A DNA stretch of 64,000 nucleotides from Sulfurovum sp. UBA4779 (GCA_002403155.1 DHHF01000014.1:10588-74587), one strand, 5' to 3'. Positions 16,027-25,270 are shown, counted from the first letter of the stretch. The notes: generated from the letters alone by a model not told the origin. Numbers and translations are program-made.

Positions 16027-19000
16027 TTAATCTCTAATATTAACAGACCATGCCTTATCTGTCAACGCCCACACAGGCCTTTTCAATTCTTTTGGCCTTC
16101 TGGTAGTATTGGTGCTATCAAGCGGCCGGGCAAGCTTGTCTCTCCATGCTTGATATACTTTCATATTATTGTCATAATTTACATAAATATCCCCGATTTT
16201 ATGTTCTTTTCCTGCCGCCTCGATCGAAACTTTTTGATGCCAAGCATGCGCACCTGAGATCGGGTCAGGATGTGCAGGTGCGACTGCATTTTGCCATGAA
16301 CCGCTCAAACCGTCCCACCATACGTTATCAATGTCTCTGTTGTATTCTTTAAATTGCCAAGAATTTTTTCTCTCCATAAGCCCTGCATCGATACCCTGTT
16401 TAGGCTTAAGCGTGCCCATCTTCTCATCCATCGTCATCTCATAAAGCGGCGCTCCCATACCCATGACTCCCAATTTTTCTTTAAATCCGGGAATCTCGAT
16501 TGCATTTTGAAGTTTCCATCGTCCTGCATGATGAGAACAAGCCAAAGTACCCGGCAGAATACCCTCCGTCGGTACAGCCATCGCAATGAAATAACCGCTC
16601 TCAAGTCCTGATACGGTATCGGTGATGGTCACCTTGATCGCATCTCCCCGCTTAATATTCAATCGCTTGGCATCGCTGGCGGCTATCCAAATCGGATTGT
16701 GGTTTTGCGAAATCTCCATGAGATGCTTGGAGTTCACTGAGCGCGTATGGATATTGTACGGCAATCTAAATATCGGATTTAGCGCAAAATCATTCTCTTT
16801 TTGCATATGATCATGATGAATCTGGCTGACGATATGTACCATCTTCTCTCTTTGCTCTTTGGTGACAGGATAGATCGGTATGGCATACTCCGGCCACTTC
16901 CACTCTTTCATCCAGCTTGCAAAAAACTCCATCTTGCGGCTAGAGGATTTAAAACCTTCCACTACCTTGTCTCCTAAAATAAGCCCCATTGCTTTTACCT
17001 CTTCGCTCCCGGCCACTTTGGCTTTGACCACACCGTTAGGTTCTACCGTAAGCGTGGAAGCATCAAACTTCATCTCCATTGACTCGATCACACCGTTTTC
17101 GTTCTTCAACTCCCGCTCTTGAGGCCTAAAAATATTGTCCTCTTCCAGCCATGCTCCCATATCTCTCATCATCTCGTAATTTGGGTATTTGCTGTTGGCA
17201 TATTTCGGGTTTTTTGAAGCCGCGGCTTTTAGATGATGCACATGATCAAATGCCGCCTGATACCATTCGGGAATGGTTACCGGTCTGCTCGGGTCTTCTT
17301 TGGATGCCCAATGCTTTTTCACTCCCAAACTTCCGTCAGGATCGACATAATGCACAAACATATTTGCCCAAAACTCTATCTCTTCCCAGATTTCGCCAAG
17401 ACCGGCTTTCATATGCGCCTCAAGTGTTGCTTTGGCCGGATCAGTCGGTTTCCATCCCATCTTTTCAAGTGCTACACGCAGCACAGGCTGTCTAAAGCCC
17501 AACCATCTTGCCGGTTTTGTCGCTTCGGAGTGCTGATCGTGTCTTTCTCCTGCAAGCCCTGTAGGAAGGATATAATCACAATACCAATTTGTTTCAGACC
17601 AGGTAGGCGAAAGATTGAAAGTAAGCTCCATCTTGTCTTCGCGCTTTAATACCTCTATCCATCTGAACCCGTCCGGATTGATCCATACGGGATTGTACAT
17701 TCTCGGGATATATACTGCGATCTTTTGCGGAACATTCAACCCCTTGTCGGCCCATTTTTTTTGCCATGCTTCATCCGCAAGCAAATGAGGCAGCAGATAA
17801 CTCGGCTCATTGGTGCTTAGCGGAAAATCTGGCGGGAACAATAGCTCATTCCACGCATCCACTTTTTCAGGCTTCTTGCCGGCTTCGGTAGCCGCATCCC
17901 CTTTAGCATTGATAAAAATCTCATGGAACCCGTAGCATCCCACATTGCCCACATCGCCCCTCATACATCCTCTCAAAGCCAATGCGAGCACGCCTGCCCT
18001 TACATTCATCCAGCCGCCGCGGTTGCCGATCGTTCCGGCTCTCCAAAAATAGGTTGTGACCTTATCGCCGCCTTCGATAAACATATCAAAAAGCTTTGAT
18101 AAGGTTGCAGCATCCACTCTGCACTCTTTTGCGGCAAATTCCAGCGTATAAGGCGCATACATCTCTCGAAGAATTTTAATAAAATCTTCGTAGCTTCCTC
18201 CTTCGGGAAGCTTGGAAATATAGCCTTGTGCAACGATAAACTCAAGATATTCAGTATCCCTGATAAATACGTCCCAATTGATCCATTGTTTCATAAAATC
18301 ATGATCGATATAATCCCTGCCTGTTTTTGGATCCTTTTCGTTTACGATTCGATTGACCAAATAAAGATAAAGCGCTGCTTCCGTTCCCGGCCAAATAGGC
18401 ACCCAAAGGTCTGCCATTCCGGCCGAATTGGACATGCGCGGATCCATCACCACCAATTTTGCACCTTTTTTTCTCGCATCGGCTATAAATCCGGCATGCT
18501 GTTGAAAAAAATGCCCTGCATCTGCTGCGTGGGATGACTGTAAAAAGATCAGCTTGCTGTTTGCCCAATCCGGAGAGGGTCTGTCGTCCCCTGACCAATG
18601 CGTCAATCCCTGTCTTGTTCCCGCACTGCAAACATTGCTGTGCGAATTGTGTCCGTCCACTCCCATCGAATAAAGCACTCTATGGCCAAATCCGCTCTCA
18701 TTGGGGCGTCCCACATGATACATGATCGACTTTTTAGAAAGCTCATCCCCGCTCTTTAGCGTATCATGCATCTTTTTGCCGATTGTCTGCATTGCTTCTT
18801 CCCATGTCGTACGCACCCATTTGCCTTCGCCGCGCTTGGAGCCCGGTGCCCTTTTTAGCGGAAACGGTATACGATCCGGATCATACATTTGCGATTGTAC
18901 CGCATAGCCTTTGGCACAATTTCGCCCGCGGCTTGCAGGATGCAAAGGGTTACCCATGTATTTTCTGACTTTTAAATCTTTAGGATCTTTGGACTGTTTA

Positions 19001-19380
19001 TAAGCTCCGATATCCACCCACCCGGTCAGCCCGCATGCAGCTTCGCAATTTGAACAGATTAAAGGCACCAACATATACTCCGTCGCTTTAATTCCGTTAG
19101 GATTGTCGACACTGCCAACACCGTTACGTAGTGTGCCTCCCCGCTTCCAGTCATGGCCGTCAAGCTCGGTAAAACTATCCCACTGCTCTAACGGAGGATA
19201 AAATGAAAGCGTTTTGGGCGTAGCGGTAAAACTGTTCTCTGCTACAGCAGGGGTTTCTGCTATTTTCTTAAAAGCACCTGCCGCAAGTGTAGCGCCTGCT
19301 ACGGAATACGCAGTACCTTTCAGAAAAGTCCTTCTGCTTTCCATAAAAACAGGCTGTTGATTGTTCATTGATTTTGTCAT
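16027..19380 (-). CDS. Molybdopterin oxidoreductase catalytic subunit (Psr/Ttr/Soe-type), Tat-exported
   Basis: The 1117-residue protein opens with a Tat signal (SRRTFLKG at about 15-22 and a hydrophobic Ala-rich stretch). The N-terminal [4Fe-4S] ligands are Cys109, Cys112, Cys116 and Cys155 (C-x2-C-x3-C-x38-C). Cys251 in 'HSNVCSAGTRQG' is at the position that ligates molybdenum in this family. 'LAWSDD'-type diagnostic motifs were not found, so the substrate (polysulfide, tetrathionate, sulfite or other) is not fixed by sequence reading. The length exceeds typical PsrA (~760) and is closer to TtrA/SoeA-type enzymes. It is encoded after the B and C subunits; acting in the periplasm, it would exchange electrons with the quinone pool through them. 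Confidence 0.88.
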   Translation of the reverse strand: MTKSMNNQQPVFMESRRTFLKGTAYSVAGATLAAGAFKKIAETPAVAENSFTATPKTLSFYPPLEQWDSFTELDGHDWKRGGTLRNGVGSVDNPNGIKATEYMLVPLICSNCEAACGLTGWVDIGAYKQSKDPKDLKVRKYMGNPLHPASRGRNCAKGYAVQSQMYDPDRIPFPLKRAPGSKRGEGKWVRTTWEEAMQTIGKKMHDTLKSGDELSKKSIMYHVGRPNESGFGHRVLYSMGVDGHNSHSNVCSAGTRQGLTHWSGDDRPSPDWANSKLIFLQSSHAADAGHFFQQHAGFIADARKKGAKLVVMDPRMSNSAGMADLWVPIWPGTEAALYLYLVNRIVNEKDPKTGRDYIDHDFMKQWINWDVFIRDTEYLEFIVAQGYISKLPEGGSYEDFIKILREMYAPYTLEFAAKECRVDAATLSKLFDMFIEGGDKVTTYFWRAGTIGNRGGWMNVRAGVLALALRGCMRGDVGNVGCYGFHEIFINAKGDAATEAGKKPEKVDAWNELLFPPDFPLSTNEPSYLLPHLLADEAWQKKWADKGLNVPQKIAVYIPRMYNPVWINPDGFRWIEVLKREDKMELTFNLSPTWSETNWYCDYILPTGLAGERHDQHSEATKPARWLGFRQPVLRVALEKMGWKPTDPAKATLEAHMKAGLGEIWEEIEFWANMFVHYVDPDGSLGVKKHWASKEDPSRPVTIPEWYQAAFDHVHHLKAAASKNPKYANSKYPNYEMMRDMGAWLEEDNIFRPQERELKNENGVIESMEMKFDASTLTVEPNGVVKAKVAGSEEVKAMGLILGDKVVEGFKSSSRKMEFFASWMKEWKWPEYAIPIYPVTKEQREKMVHIVSQIHHDHMQKENDFALNPIFRLPYNIHTRSVNSKHLMEISQNHNPIWIAASDAKRLNIKRGDAIKVTITDTVSGLESGYFIAMAVPTEGILPGTLACSHHAGRWKLQNAIEIPGFKEKLGVMGMGAPLYEMTMDEKMGTLKPKQGIDAGLMERKNSWQFKEYNRDIDNVWWDGLSGSWQNAVAPAHPDPISGAHAWHQKVSIEAAGKEHKIGDIYVNYDNNMKVYQAWRDKLARPLDSTNTTRRPKELKRPVWALTDKAWSVNIRD

Positions 19381-19393
19381 CTGTTTCTCCTTA

Positions 19394-20344
19394 TCAACTC
19401 AACGGTAACATTTGAGGAATTTTAAGCCATACATCTTTTGCAAGATAAAGCCCGGCCAACGTCAAAATAGCTGCAAATCTCAATACTGTCTTATTATCGT
19501 TTTTTACAGTACTTGCTGCCAAGAAAAAAGGAATAATAAACCCAAGTATCATTCCAAACCAAAACTCAGCGCTGTACTCTCCGCCTGCATGTATGTAGGC
19601 CAAGGTTGCTTCTGCTTCTGAAGATTTAAATGAGAAAAAGTATTCCCCCATATACATGAAAAAGCTTGCACTGACAGCAAACATAAGAATCAATGACAAA
19701 TCTCTTCTTGCTTCTTTATTCCAAGAACCTGATGACAAAATCAATGCTGCAGATCCTGCCATCAAGGCTGCAAGAAACATTTGCATCATCTCTGTGGGAG
19801 CTTGCCACAACTCCCTTGCGCTTGATTCTGCCATAATGATCGCTGTGTACATTGTCACAGGAATGGCCAAAAAAACTACAAAAGGAAAGATTTTTTCATA
19901 AAAACCGCTATTGTTTCTTGCCATTGCCGTAACTTTACACTTTTTACCGCCCAGCCGGGGAAAGGCATCCGCCGCGCCGATCACCATCAAAATAGTCACT
20001 AAAAGCGTAAAAAGCGATGCCATCCATGCTCCCACAGTGATTGCAGATGTCCAATGAGGATACAAAAAGATATTGATCATTCTGTAAGGCTGATGCAAAT
20101 CCACCAAAGTAAACAACAAAAAAACATTCAATGCCACAAAGGAAAGAAGCGGCATCATCCATCTAAGATTGGGGGTCTCTTCTTTTTTATATCTATATAA
20201 AAGATAAGCCCCTACCAAAATCACACCCGTTCCAATACTTTTGGCCCACATATTGAGTGTGATCATCCATCCCCAAATTATCCCCGGAAGCGCAACATCC
20301 AGCGTTACCACTGCTTGTGTTGCCTGTATCGTATTCTCAACCAT
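19394..20344 (-). CDS. NrfD/PsrC-type membrane subunit
   Basis: The 316-residue protein has eight or so membrane segments, beginning 'GIIWGWMITLNMWAKSIGTG', as in NrfD/PsrC proteins, which anchor the complex and exchange electrons with menaquinol. Further family features are 'PLLSFVALNVFLLFTLVDL' and 'WTSAITVGAWMASLFTLLV'. The start overlaps the stop of the B subunit by one base, and the catalytic gene begins 13 bp after its stop. The gene order B-C-A differs from the usual psrABC. Confidence 0.9.
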   Translation of the reverse strand: MVENTIQATQAVVTLDVALPGIIWGWMITLNMWAKSIGTGVILVGAYLLYRYKKEETPNLRWMMPLLSFVALNVFLLFTLVDLHQPYRMINIFLYPHWTSAITVGAWMASLFTLLVTILMVIGAADAFPRLGGKKCKVTAMARNNSGFYEKIFPFVVFLAIPVTMYTAIIMAESSARELWQAPTEMMQMFLAALMAGSAALILSSGSWNKEARRDLSLILMFAVSASFFMYMGEYFFSFKSSEAEATLAYIHAGGEYSAEFWFGMILGFIIPFFLAASTVKNDNKTVLRFAAILTLAGLYLAKDVWLKIPQMLPLS

Positions 20345-21096
20345 TAATGACCTCCTTCTTTTGATTTTGTTTGGCCGGCATCAAAATCCATAAAAGCTTT
20401 ATTATCAGCTGTTTCATGCCCTATAAACGGCGCCAAAAATCTATCAATGACGCCATGGTGGGGATCTCCGTTGTGCGCAAGATGCGTTACATTGTTGAAC
20501 AATCCATACCCTTCCAGCCTTTGATGCGCAAGCGGATTGAGCGTTTGTGTGCCTCCGCCCACATAATAGTGTTTGGGATTGGTATGTTTTTCAGGTTTTC
20601 GTACCTGTATATTGCCTTGATGTTCCATAATATAACGCGATATATAGCTATGTTCATCTTCCACATCACCAAATATGTTTGCCTCAACCGGGCACGCTAC
20701 GACACATGCCGGCATCATTCCGCTTTCTATCCTATGCGCACAATACGTACATTTGTCTGCCGTATTGGTTTCAGGGTCCATATAGATAGCCCCATAAGGA
20801 CATGCCATCATGCATCCTGCACACCCGATACATCTGCTGCTGTCAATATTGACAATGCCATTTTCCAAATAATGCAATGCAGACACCGGACATATTCGTT
20901 CACAAGGAGCATTCTCGCAATGATTGCAGCGTAACGGCGTAAAAGATCTTGAAGTGTTGGGGAAAGATCCTATATCAATATATTTTACACGCAGACGCCA
21001 TGAGCTAAGCGGTACTTCGTTTTCCACCTTACAGGCGATTTCACAACCTTTGCAGCCCATGCAAAGGTTGAGGTCAACTAAAAACCCCAGTTTCAT
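20344..21096 (-). CDS. Four-cluster ferredoxin subunit (PsrB/DmsB type)
   Basis: The 250-residue protein holds four clusters of cysteines in the DmsB/PsrB pattern: CMGCKGCEIAC, CNHCENAPCERIC, CIGCAGCMMAC and CTYCAHRIESGMMPACVVAC. It would carry electrons between the catalytic subunit and the NrfD-type membrane subunit. It lacks its own signal peptide, as is common for B subunits that are exported together with the Tat-tagged partner. It is the first gene of the seven-gene operon and has a strong AAGGAG ribosome site. Confidence 0.92.
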   Translation of the reverse strand: MKLGFLVDLNLCMGCKGCEIACKVENEVPLSSWRLRVKYIDIGSFPNTSRSFTPLRCNHCENAPCERICPVSALHYLENGIVNIDSSRCIGCAGCMMACPYGAIYMDPETNTADKCTYCAHRIESGMMPACVVACPVEANIFGDVEDEHSYISRYIMEHQGNIQVRKPEKHTNPKHYYVGGGTQTLNPLAHQRLEGYGLFNNVTHLAHNGDPHHGVIDRFLAPFIGHETADNKAFMDFDAGQTKSKEGGH

Positions 21097-21155
21097 ACTT
21101 TTCTCCTTGTATAGTAATAATTCTCATAATACTTTTGCTACACATTTGTAGATAA

Positions 21156-21168
21156 GTATTATTAATAC
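21156..21168. promoter_or_regulatory. Operator-like palindrome upstream of the molybdoenzyme operon
   Basis: The 222-bp gap 21097-21319 lies upstream of the B-subunit gene. It holds GTATT-ATT-AATAC (21156-21168), about 60 bp before the ATG, and a TATTAT (-10-like) on the minus strand at 21126-21131. The rest is AT-rich with no ORF. The palindrome could bind a regulator, but AT-rich DNA yields such matches by chance. Confidence 0.3.
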
Positions 21169-21319
21169 AAGATAATTCTATTATATAAAGTTTTAACTTT
21201 GTATGATTTTTAAAAAAAAAGGGGTTTGCGTGGAAAATTCTTGCCAAACTGTGAAAAATCGCCCTATGAAAGGTTTTTGTTTTCAATTAAATTCATAAAT
21301 ACCATCAAAAACTTTTGCA

Positions 21320-22345
21320 TCATTTCAAAACAAACGAAAAAACAGAGCCTTTATTGAGTTCGCTTTCAATTTCTAATTTTGTATGATGAAGTGTCAAAAT
21401 TGTTTTAACGATAGAGAGCCCAAGTCCCATGGAGTTATCCCAATTGTGTTCACCAGACCGATAAAATTTTTTTGTCACTTTGTCAATATCTTTAGGCGCG
21501 ATACCTACGCCTTTATCTTCTACGGATATTCTTTGGGAATCTATCGTGACTATCACCTTGTCTTTGGAGTATTTAAGCGCATTTTCTATGAGGTTTTTAA
21601 AGACAACATCCATTAAGGTCCTGTCTGCTTCTACAAAACGATTTTTTCCCTGTACAATGATTTCTCTATGTTTGTATTTTTCTCCAAGAGCGGCTTTTGT
21701 CTCTTGTGCCAACTCCAATATGTCAAATTTGCTTTTGTGGAGTTTTGTTTCTTTGCTTTCAAATTTATTCCATAAAATTAAACGGCCCAAAAGACTTTCT
21801 ATTTTATTGCCGTTATTGTAAATTTTATTTAAAAATTTCTCCTGAAGAGGCTTGGGGATATTCGGATCATCCTGCAATGTTTGCGCATAACCCATAATAG
21901 AAGCGATCGGATTGCGAAATTCATGGGCAATCGCAGAAATCATATCGGCACGCTGTCTATTTTTTAGTTTAAGTTTTGCATTATAGCGCTGTTTGATCTC
22001 TTCTCTTTTTTGTGCCCTTTTCAGTGCTTTGGCCAAATTTTGATTCAACTCTTCAAATTCTTGCGTAAAAAAATGAGCCTTATAATCTATTTTATCTATC
22101 TTGTCGATATTTTCAAGATATGTGTTGATCGTGTTGAGTTCTTTTTCCATATGTTTAGCCCCACGGTAAATGGAAAAAACAAAAAAAGAAAATGCCAAGG
22201 CCAACGATACTATCGCTAAAACAATTGTATAGATATCATGGCCAAAAAGAAACAAACCTGAGGAAAAAACGATAAATATAAAAATGCTCAAAGTAACTAG
22301 CTTTGCCATCATGTATTCTTTAAAACTGGGCCGCCTAAAAAACAT
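21320..22345 (-). CDS. Sensor histidine kinase without adjacent regulator
   Basis: The 341-residue protein has two membrane segments near 15-35 and 38-60 with almost no periplasmic loop, a coiled linker, and the H-box 'ISAIAHEFRNP' with phospho-accepting His141. The catalytic domain follows: N-box 'NLIENALKYSK', G1 'VEDKGVGIAP' and G2 'GLGLSIVKTIL'. The tiny external loop suggests it senses something in the membrane or cytoplasm. No response regulator is adjacent; the one at 42048 has its own kinase. It is the last gene of the minus-strand group from the FTR gene. An alternative start is at Met12/Met13; neither start has a strong ribosome site. Confidence 0.85.
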   Translation of the reverse strand: MFFRRPSFKEYMMAKLVTLSIFIFIVFSSGLFLFGHDIYTIVLAIVSLALAFSFFVFSIYRGAKHMEKELNTINTYLENIDKIDKIDYKAHFFTQEFEELNQNLAKALKRAQKREEIKQRYNAKLKLKNRQRADMISAIAHEFRNPIASIMGYAQTLQDDPNIPKPLQEKFLNKIYNNGNKIESLLGRLILWNKFESKETKLHKSKFDILELAQETKAALGEKYKHREIIVQGKNRFVEADRTLMDVVFKNLIENALKYSKDKVIVTIDSQRISVEDKGVGIAPKDIDKVTKKFYRSGEHNWDNSMGLGLSIVKTILTLHHTKLEIESELNKGSVFSFVLK

Positions 22346-22372
22346 ATCTGTTTTTGCTTTGATTATATTGTT

Positions 22373-22786
22373 TTAGTCTGTCTCTATCTGTTCAGAATGT
22401 GCCCGCTGGGCATCATCAATATAGCACAAAAAATTTTCAACATCAAAGTATCCCACTACTTTTTGCAATATTTTTTTCTCCGGAGTCATAAAAAAAATAG
22501 TAGGCACGCCGCCAACCATAGGCAATTCTTTTATCTCTCTGCTCTCTTCCCTGGAAATTTTCACAAGGCTAAACGCCGCCAATCTTTTCTGCACGCTTTC
22601 ATCCGCTAAGGTGTCTTGCTCCATTTTTTTGCACCATCGGCAGTGCTGGCTCTCCACCATCATCATAACATTTTTATGCTCTTTTCGTGCTATCTCAAAT
22701 GCCGTATTGAGATCTTTGTGCCAGGCCAATTCACCGGCCCACAATCCGCCCCACATCATTCCAAATAAAATCACAATTTTTTTCAT
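22373..22786 (-). CDS. Periplasmic thioredoxin-like protein (CRWC)
   Basis: The 137-residue protein has a short signal peptide (to about residue 18) and a thioredoxin fold with the redox pair Cys49-x-x-Cys52 (QHCRWCKK), then 'GVPTIFFMTP' carrying the conserved cis-proline. It resembles the thioredoxin_7/SoxW-like group, which reduces or isomerises disulfides in periplasmic proteins. It sits between dapE and the kinase gene with short gaps. The specific partner is unknown. Confidence 0.8.
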   Translation of the reverse strand: MKKIVILFGMMWGGLWAGELAWHKDLNTAFEIARKEHKNVMMMVESQHCRWCKKMEQDTLADESVQKRLAAFSLVKISREESREIKELPMVGGVPTIFFMTPEKKILQKVVGYFDVENFLCYIDDAQRAHSEQIETD

Positions 22787-22820
22787 CTCTTCCCTTTTTA
22801 GTTATATAAATGCTTTGGGC

Positions 22821-23930
22821 CTATGATGCATTTTCATCAAAATGCATCATCATATGCCTAAACACTTCGTAGAGGCCTTCCACTTCTTGAATGCTTGTTC
22901 GTTCGTTAGGGGCATGTATCGTATCGTTTTTTACGCCGAACTCAACGACATCAACACCGTATGCTGCGATGAATCTTGCATCGCTCGTTCCGCCCGCTGC
23001 AGAAAAGTTCGTTTTGATCCCCGTTACGGCCACAATACTCTCAACAAGTTTTTTTACGATCAGAGAGTTTCTGCTTGTCACAAAAGGATATGCCGATTGC
23101 GTAAGCGTCAAATCATACTCAAGCCCTTTAAAGCAGCTTTCTATATAAGATCGGATCTCATCTTGTGTCGTCTTTGTCGAATTTCGCACATTAAACATCA
23201 TTTTTAGTATGCCGGGCGATACATTGGTAACCTCCATCCCTGAACGTATATCTGTGACCACTATCTTGCTTGGAGCAAAATTTTCATCCCCGTTGTCCAG
23301 ATCAACACCTGCAACCTTATTTAATATTCGGCTGATTTGATGGATAGGATTGACTGCTTTTTCCGGATAGGCTGCATGTCCCTGTCTTCCTTTCAGCGTC
23401 AAGATACCGTTTATGGACCCTCTTCTTCCGATCTTGATCGCATCTCCAAAAACCGTTTCGCAAGTCGGCTCTGCCACAATACAATACTCCGGAAGAAGAT
23501 CAATATCCTTTAAATGTTCAAGCATCACCGCCGTACCGTATTTTGCATCCCCTTCTTCATCCGATGTAAGCAGAAGCGACAACCGTCCTTTAAAATAGTC
23601 GGTATCTTTCACTGCCTGCACAAAGGCAGCCACGCCGCTTTTCATATCTTGAGCACCTCGCGCATAGATATTGCCGTCTTTAATCATCGGAACAAAAGGG
23701 TTGGTCTCCCATCCTTCGCCGGCAGGCACAACATCTACATGGCCGGCAAAGCACAAATGGGGGCCTTCTGAAAACTTTTTTGTCAAAAAAAGGTTTTTCA
23801 CCCCCTCTTTGTTTGCATAATACGCTTCATATCCTTGAAGGTACGATTCTAAAAAGGCCAAGGAGCCTGCATCGTTTGGAGTGAGGGATTCATAGCTGAG
23901 CAGCTTTATAAAAAGATCAATAACATTCAT
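22821..23930 (-). CDS. dapE: Succinyl-diaminopimelate desuccinylase
   Basis: DapE hydrolyses N-succinyl-LL-diaminopimelate in lysine and peptidoglycan synthesis. The 369-residue protein shows the M20 zinc-peptidase landmarks: 'CFAGHVDVVPAG' (metal-binding His and Asp), 'YARGAQDMKSGVAAF' (bridging Asp), 'LLTSDEEGDAKYGT' (catalytic Glu pair), and late 'GGTSDARF' and 'NDTIHAPNE' (metal-binding His). The length is normal. It lies 6 bp after the rhodanese gene. The aspartokinase for the same pathway is at 52565-53770. Confidence 0.95.
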   Translation of the reverse strand: MNVIDLFIKLLSYESLTPNDAGSLAFLESYLQGYEAYYANKEGVKNLFLTKKFSEGPHLCFAGHVDVVPAGEGWETNPFVPMIKDGNIYARGAQDMKSGVAAFVQAVKDTDYFKGRLSLLLTSDEEGDAKYGTAVMLEHLKDIDLLPEYCIVAEPTCETVFGDAIKIGRRGSINGILTLKGRQGHAAYPEKAVNPIHQISRILNKVAGVDLDNGDENFAPSKIVVTDIRSGMEVTNVSPGILKMMFNVRNSTKTTQDEIRSYIESCFKGLEYDLTLTQSAYPFVTSRNSLIVKKLVESIVAVTGIKTNFSAAGGTSDARFIAAYGVDVVEFGVKNDTIHAPNERTSIQEVEGLYEVFRHMMMHFDENAS

Positions 23931-23936
23931 TACAGT

Positions 23937-24272
23937 TCACTTCTCTATCTCGCCCAAATAAGTCACGATACCTCCGTCATGGTTGATCACATGCTGATGT
24001 CCGTTTCGCTTAAAAATCATTTGTACCTGAGCGCTTCGGCTGCCGGTGCGGCATGTAAAAATAATTGTTTTGTCTTGGGTTTGATCAAAAAGTGTTTGCG
24101 CCCAATTGGAAAAATCAGATGTAGGTTTCAGCATATCTACCCCTTTGATATGGCCCATATCATACTCTATCTGCTCTCTTACATCCACCAAAATAAAATC
24201 CTCTTCCCCTCTTTCTCTGGCTTTCAAGAGACTTTCAAGTTCTTTTGAGGTGATACTGTTTTTTTGCAACAT
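23937..24272 (-). CDS. Rhodanese-domain protein
   Basis: The 111-residue single-domain protein has the rhodanese active loop CRTGSRS with catalytic Cys74, and the typical early motif 'ILVDVREQIEYDMGHIKG'. Without a signal peptide it should be cytoplasmic. Single-domain rhodaneses carry sulfane sulfur as a Cys persulfide. Its neighbours, an FTR-like Fe-S disulfide reductase upstream and dapE downstream, suggest a sulfur or thiol role, but the substrate is not evident. Confidence 0.88.
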   Translation of the reverse strand: MLQKNSITSKELESLLKARERGEEDFILVDVREQIEYDMGHIKGVDMLKPTSDFSNWAQTLFDQTQDKTIIFTCRTGSRSAQVQMIFKRNGHQHVINHDGGIVTYLGEIEK

Positions 24273-24329
24273 GTTTTCTTCTTCCTTCTGTTGTCTTTTG
24301 CTCGCATTGCAACTTTTGATCTTTATCGG

Positions 24330-24677
24330 CTATTTTTTATGCGCCTCAAAATATTCCGGTGTGCAATATATTTGGCAATGGCAAATTCCCTCTTCGGGGA
24401 TCTCTTTTTCGATTGCCGGTTTGCAAGGGCATATTCTGTCATCAGAACTTTTAAAGTGACCCGGCCTGTCTTGATCCTCCTCTACCATATAACAAGGACA
24501 AAATCTTTTTCCGTAAAGCAGTTTATGTCTGGCCAGACCCATGATCACGCCTTCGTTGACATCAGCATTGGGACCTAACACCCACCCCCTGCTTTCGCAT
24601 ACTTTATCGGCAAATCTTTCTGTTTTTTCAAGCTCTGCTTTGAACACTTCAGAATTCATATCTAATGGCTGCAGCAT
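24330..24677 (-). CDS. Ferredoxin-thioredoxin reductase catalytic-chain-like protein
   Basis: The 115-residue protein has the Cys pattern of the FTR catalytic subunit: CPC in 'GKRFCPCYMVEE', CPC in 'DRICPCKPAI' and CHC in 'EGICHCQIYC'. These supply the [4Fe-4S] cluster and the redox disulfide that reduces thioredoxin using ferredoxin. One more Cys near residue 27 ('VCESRGW') precedes them. No variable (A) chain is present nearby, as is usual in non-photosynthetic bacteria. It is the first gene of the rhodanese-dapE group and has an AAAGGA ribosome site. Confidence 0.85.
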   Translation of the reverse strand: MLQPLDMNSEVFKAELEKTERFADKVCESRGWVLGPNADVNEGVIMGLARHKLLYGKRFCPCYMVEEDQDRPGHFKSSDDRICPCKPAIEKEIPEEGICHCQIYCTPEYFEAHKK

Positions 24678-24733
24678 ATCTCTATCCTTTTATTTGTTTG
24701 ATTATTGTAGTTATATCTTAAACTAAATTAATA

Positions 24734-24739
24734 TATAAT
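24734..24739 (+). promoter_or_regulatory. -10 box for gatC
   Basis: TATAAT lies 22 bp upstream of the gatC ATG, in the divergent gap with the FTR gene. No clear -35 is seen. Confidence 0.5.
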
Positions 24740-24761
24740 GATAAAAAAGGGATAGGGTTTA

Positions 24762-25055
24762 ATGATGCAGATTGATAGTACCATTTTAAACAAACTTGAA
24801 AAGCTTTCTCATCTTCATATAGAAGAATCCAAAAAAGAAGAGATCATGAAACAATTGACAGAAATCGTTGCATACGTGGATAATCTCAACGAACTTGATA
24901 CTGAGAGTCTTGATGCTTCTTTTTCTACACTGGAAGGCGGCACGCCTATGAGGGAAGATCTCCCCCGAGAAGCAGATACGATCGCAGAGGAGATTCTTTT
25001 GCATGCACCTCAAAGCCAAGATCATTTCTTTATTGTGCCGGCCATTATCGAATAA
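24762..25055 (+). CDS. gatC: Asp/Glu-tRNA amidotransferase subunit C
   Basis: GatC is the small subunit of GatCAB, which amidates mischarged Asp-tRNA(Asn) and Glu-tRNA(Gln). The 97-residue protein has the family start 'LNKLEKLSHLHIEESKKEEI' and the later 'MREDLPREADTIAEEILLHAPQ'. Two Met codons in a row (24762 and 24765) make the exact start uncertain; the GGGATAGGG upstream suits either. gatA and gatB are not in the window. Confidence 0.92.
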   Translation: MMQIDSTILNKLEKLSHLHIEESKKEEIMKQLTEIVAYVDNLNELDTESLDASFSTLEGGTPMREDLPREADTIAEEILLHAPQSQDHFFIVPAIIE

Positions 25056-25270
25056 ACGCCTGCAATCAAAAAGGCGGCCGCAGCAAATGTTCAATATATA
25101 ATGTATGGTGCACTTGTTCCGTCTTAACACAAAGTGTAAAATGTACGATAGCCTAAAAAGTACTCAGACGGAAAAATAGCGGCGAAAAAGCGATTTAAAA
25201 ACAAAACAATCAAAGCATCATCGGCTACGATGAACCTGCTTATAAAATACTACCTCCAAAGGAGCTTCAG

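Noticed and set aside
18226..18631. Extra genes opposite the molybdoenzyme catalytic subunit
   Set aside because: They are antisense frames within an uninterrupted, well-matched 1117-residue coding sequence.
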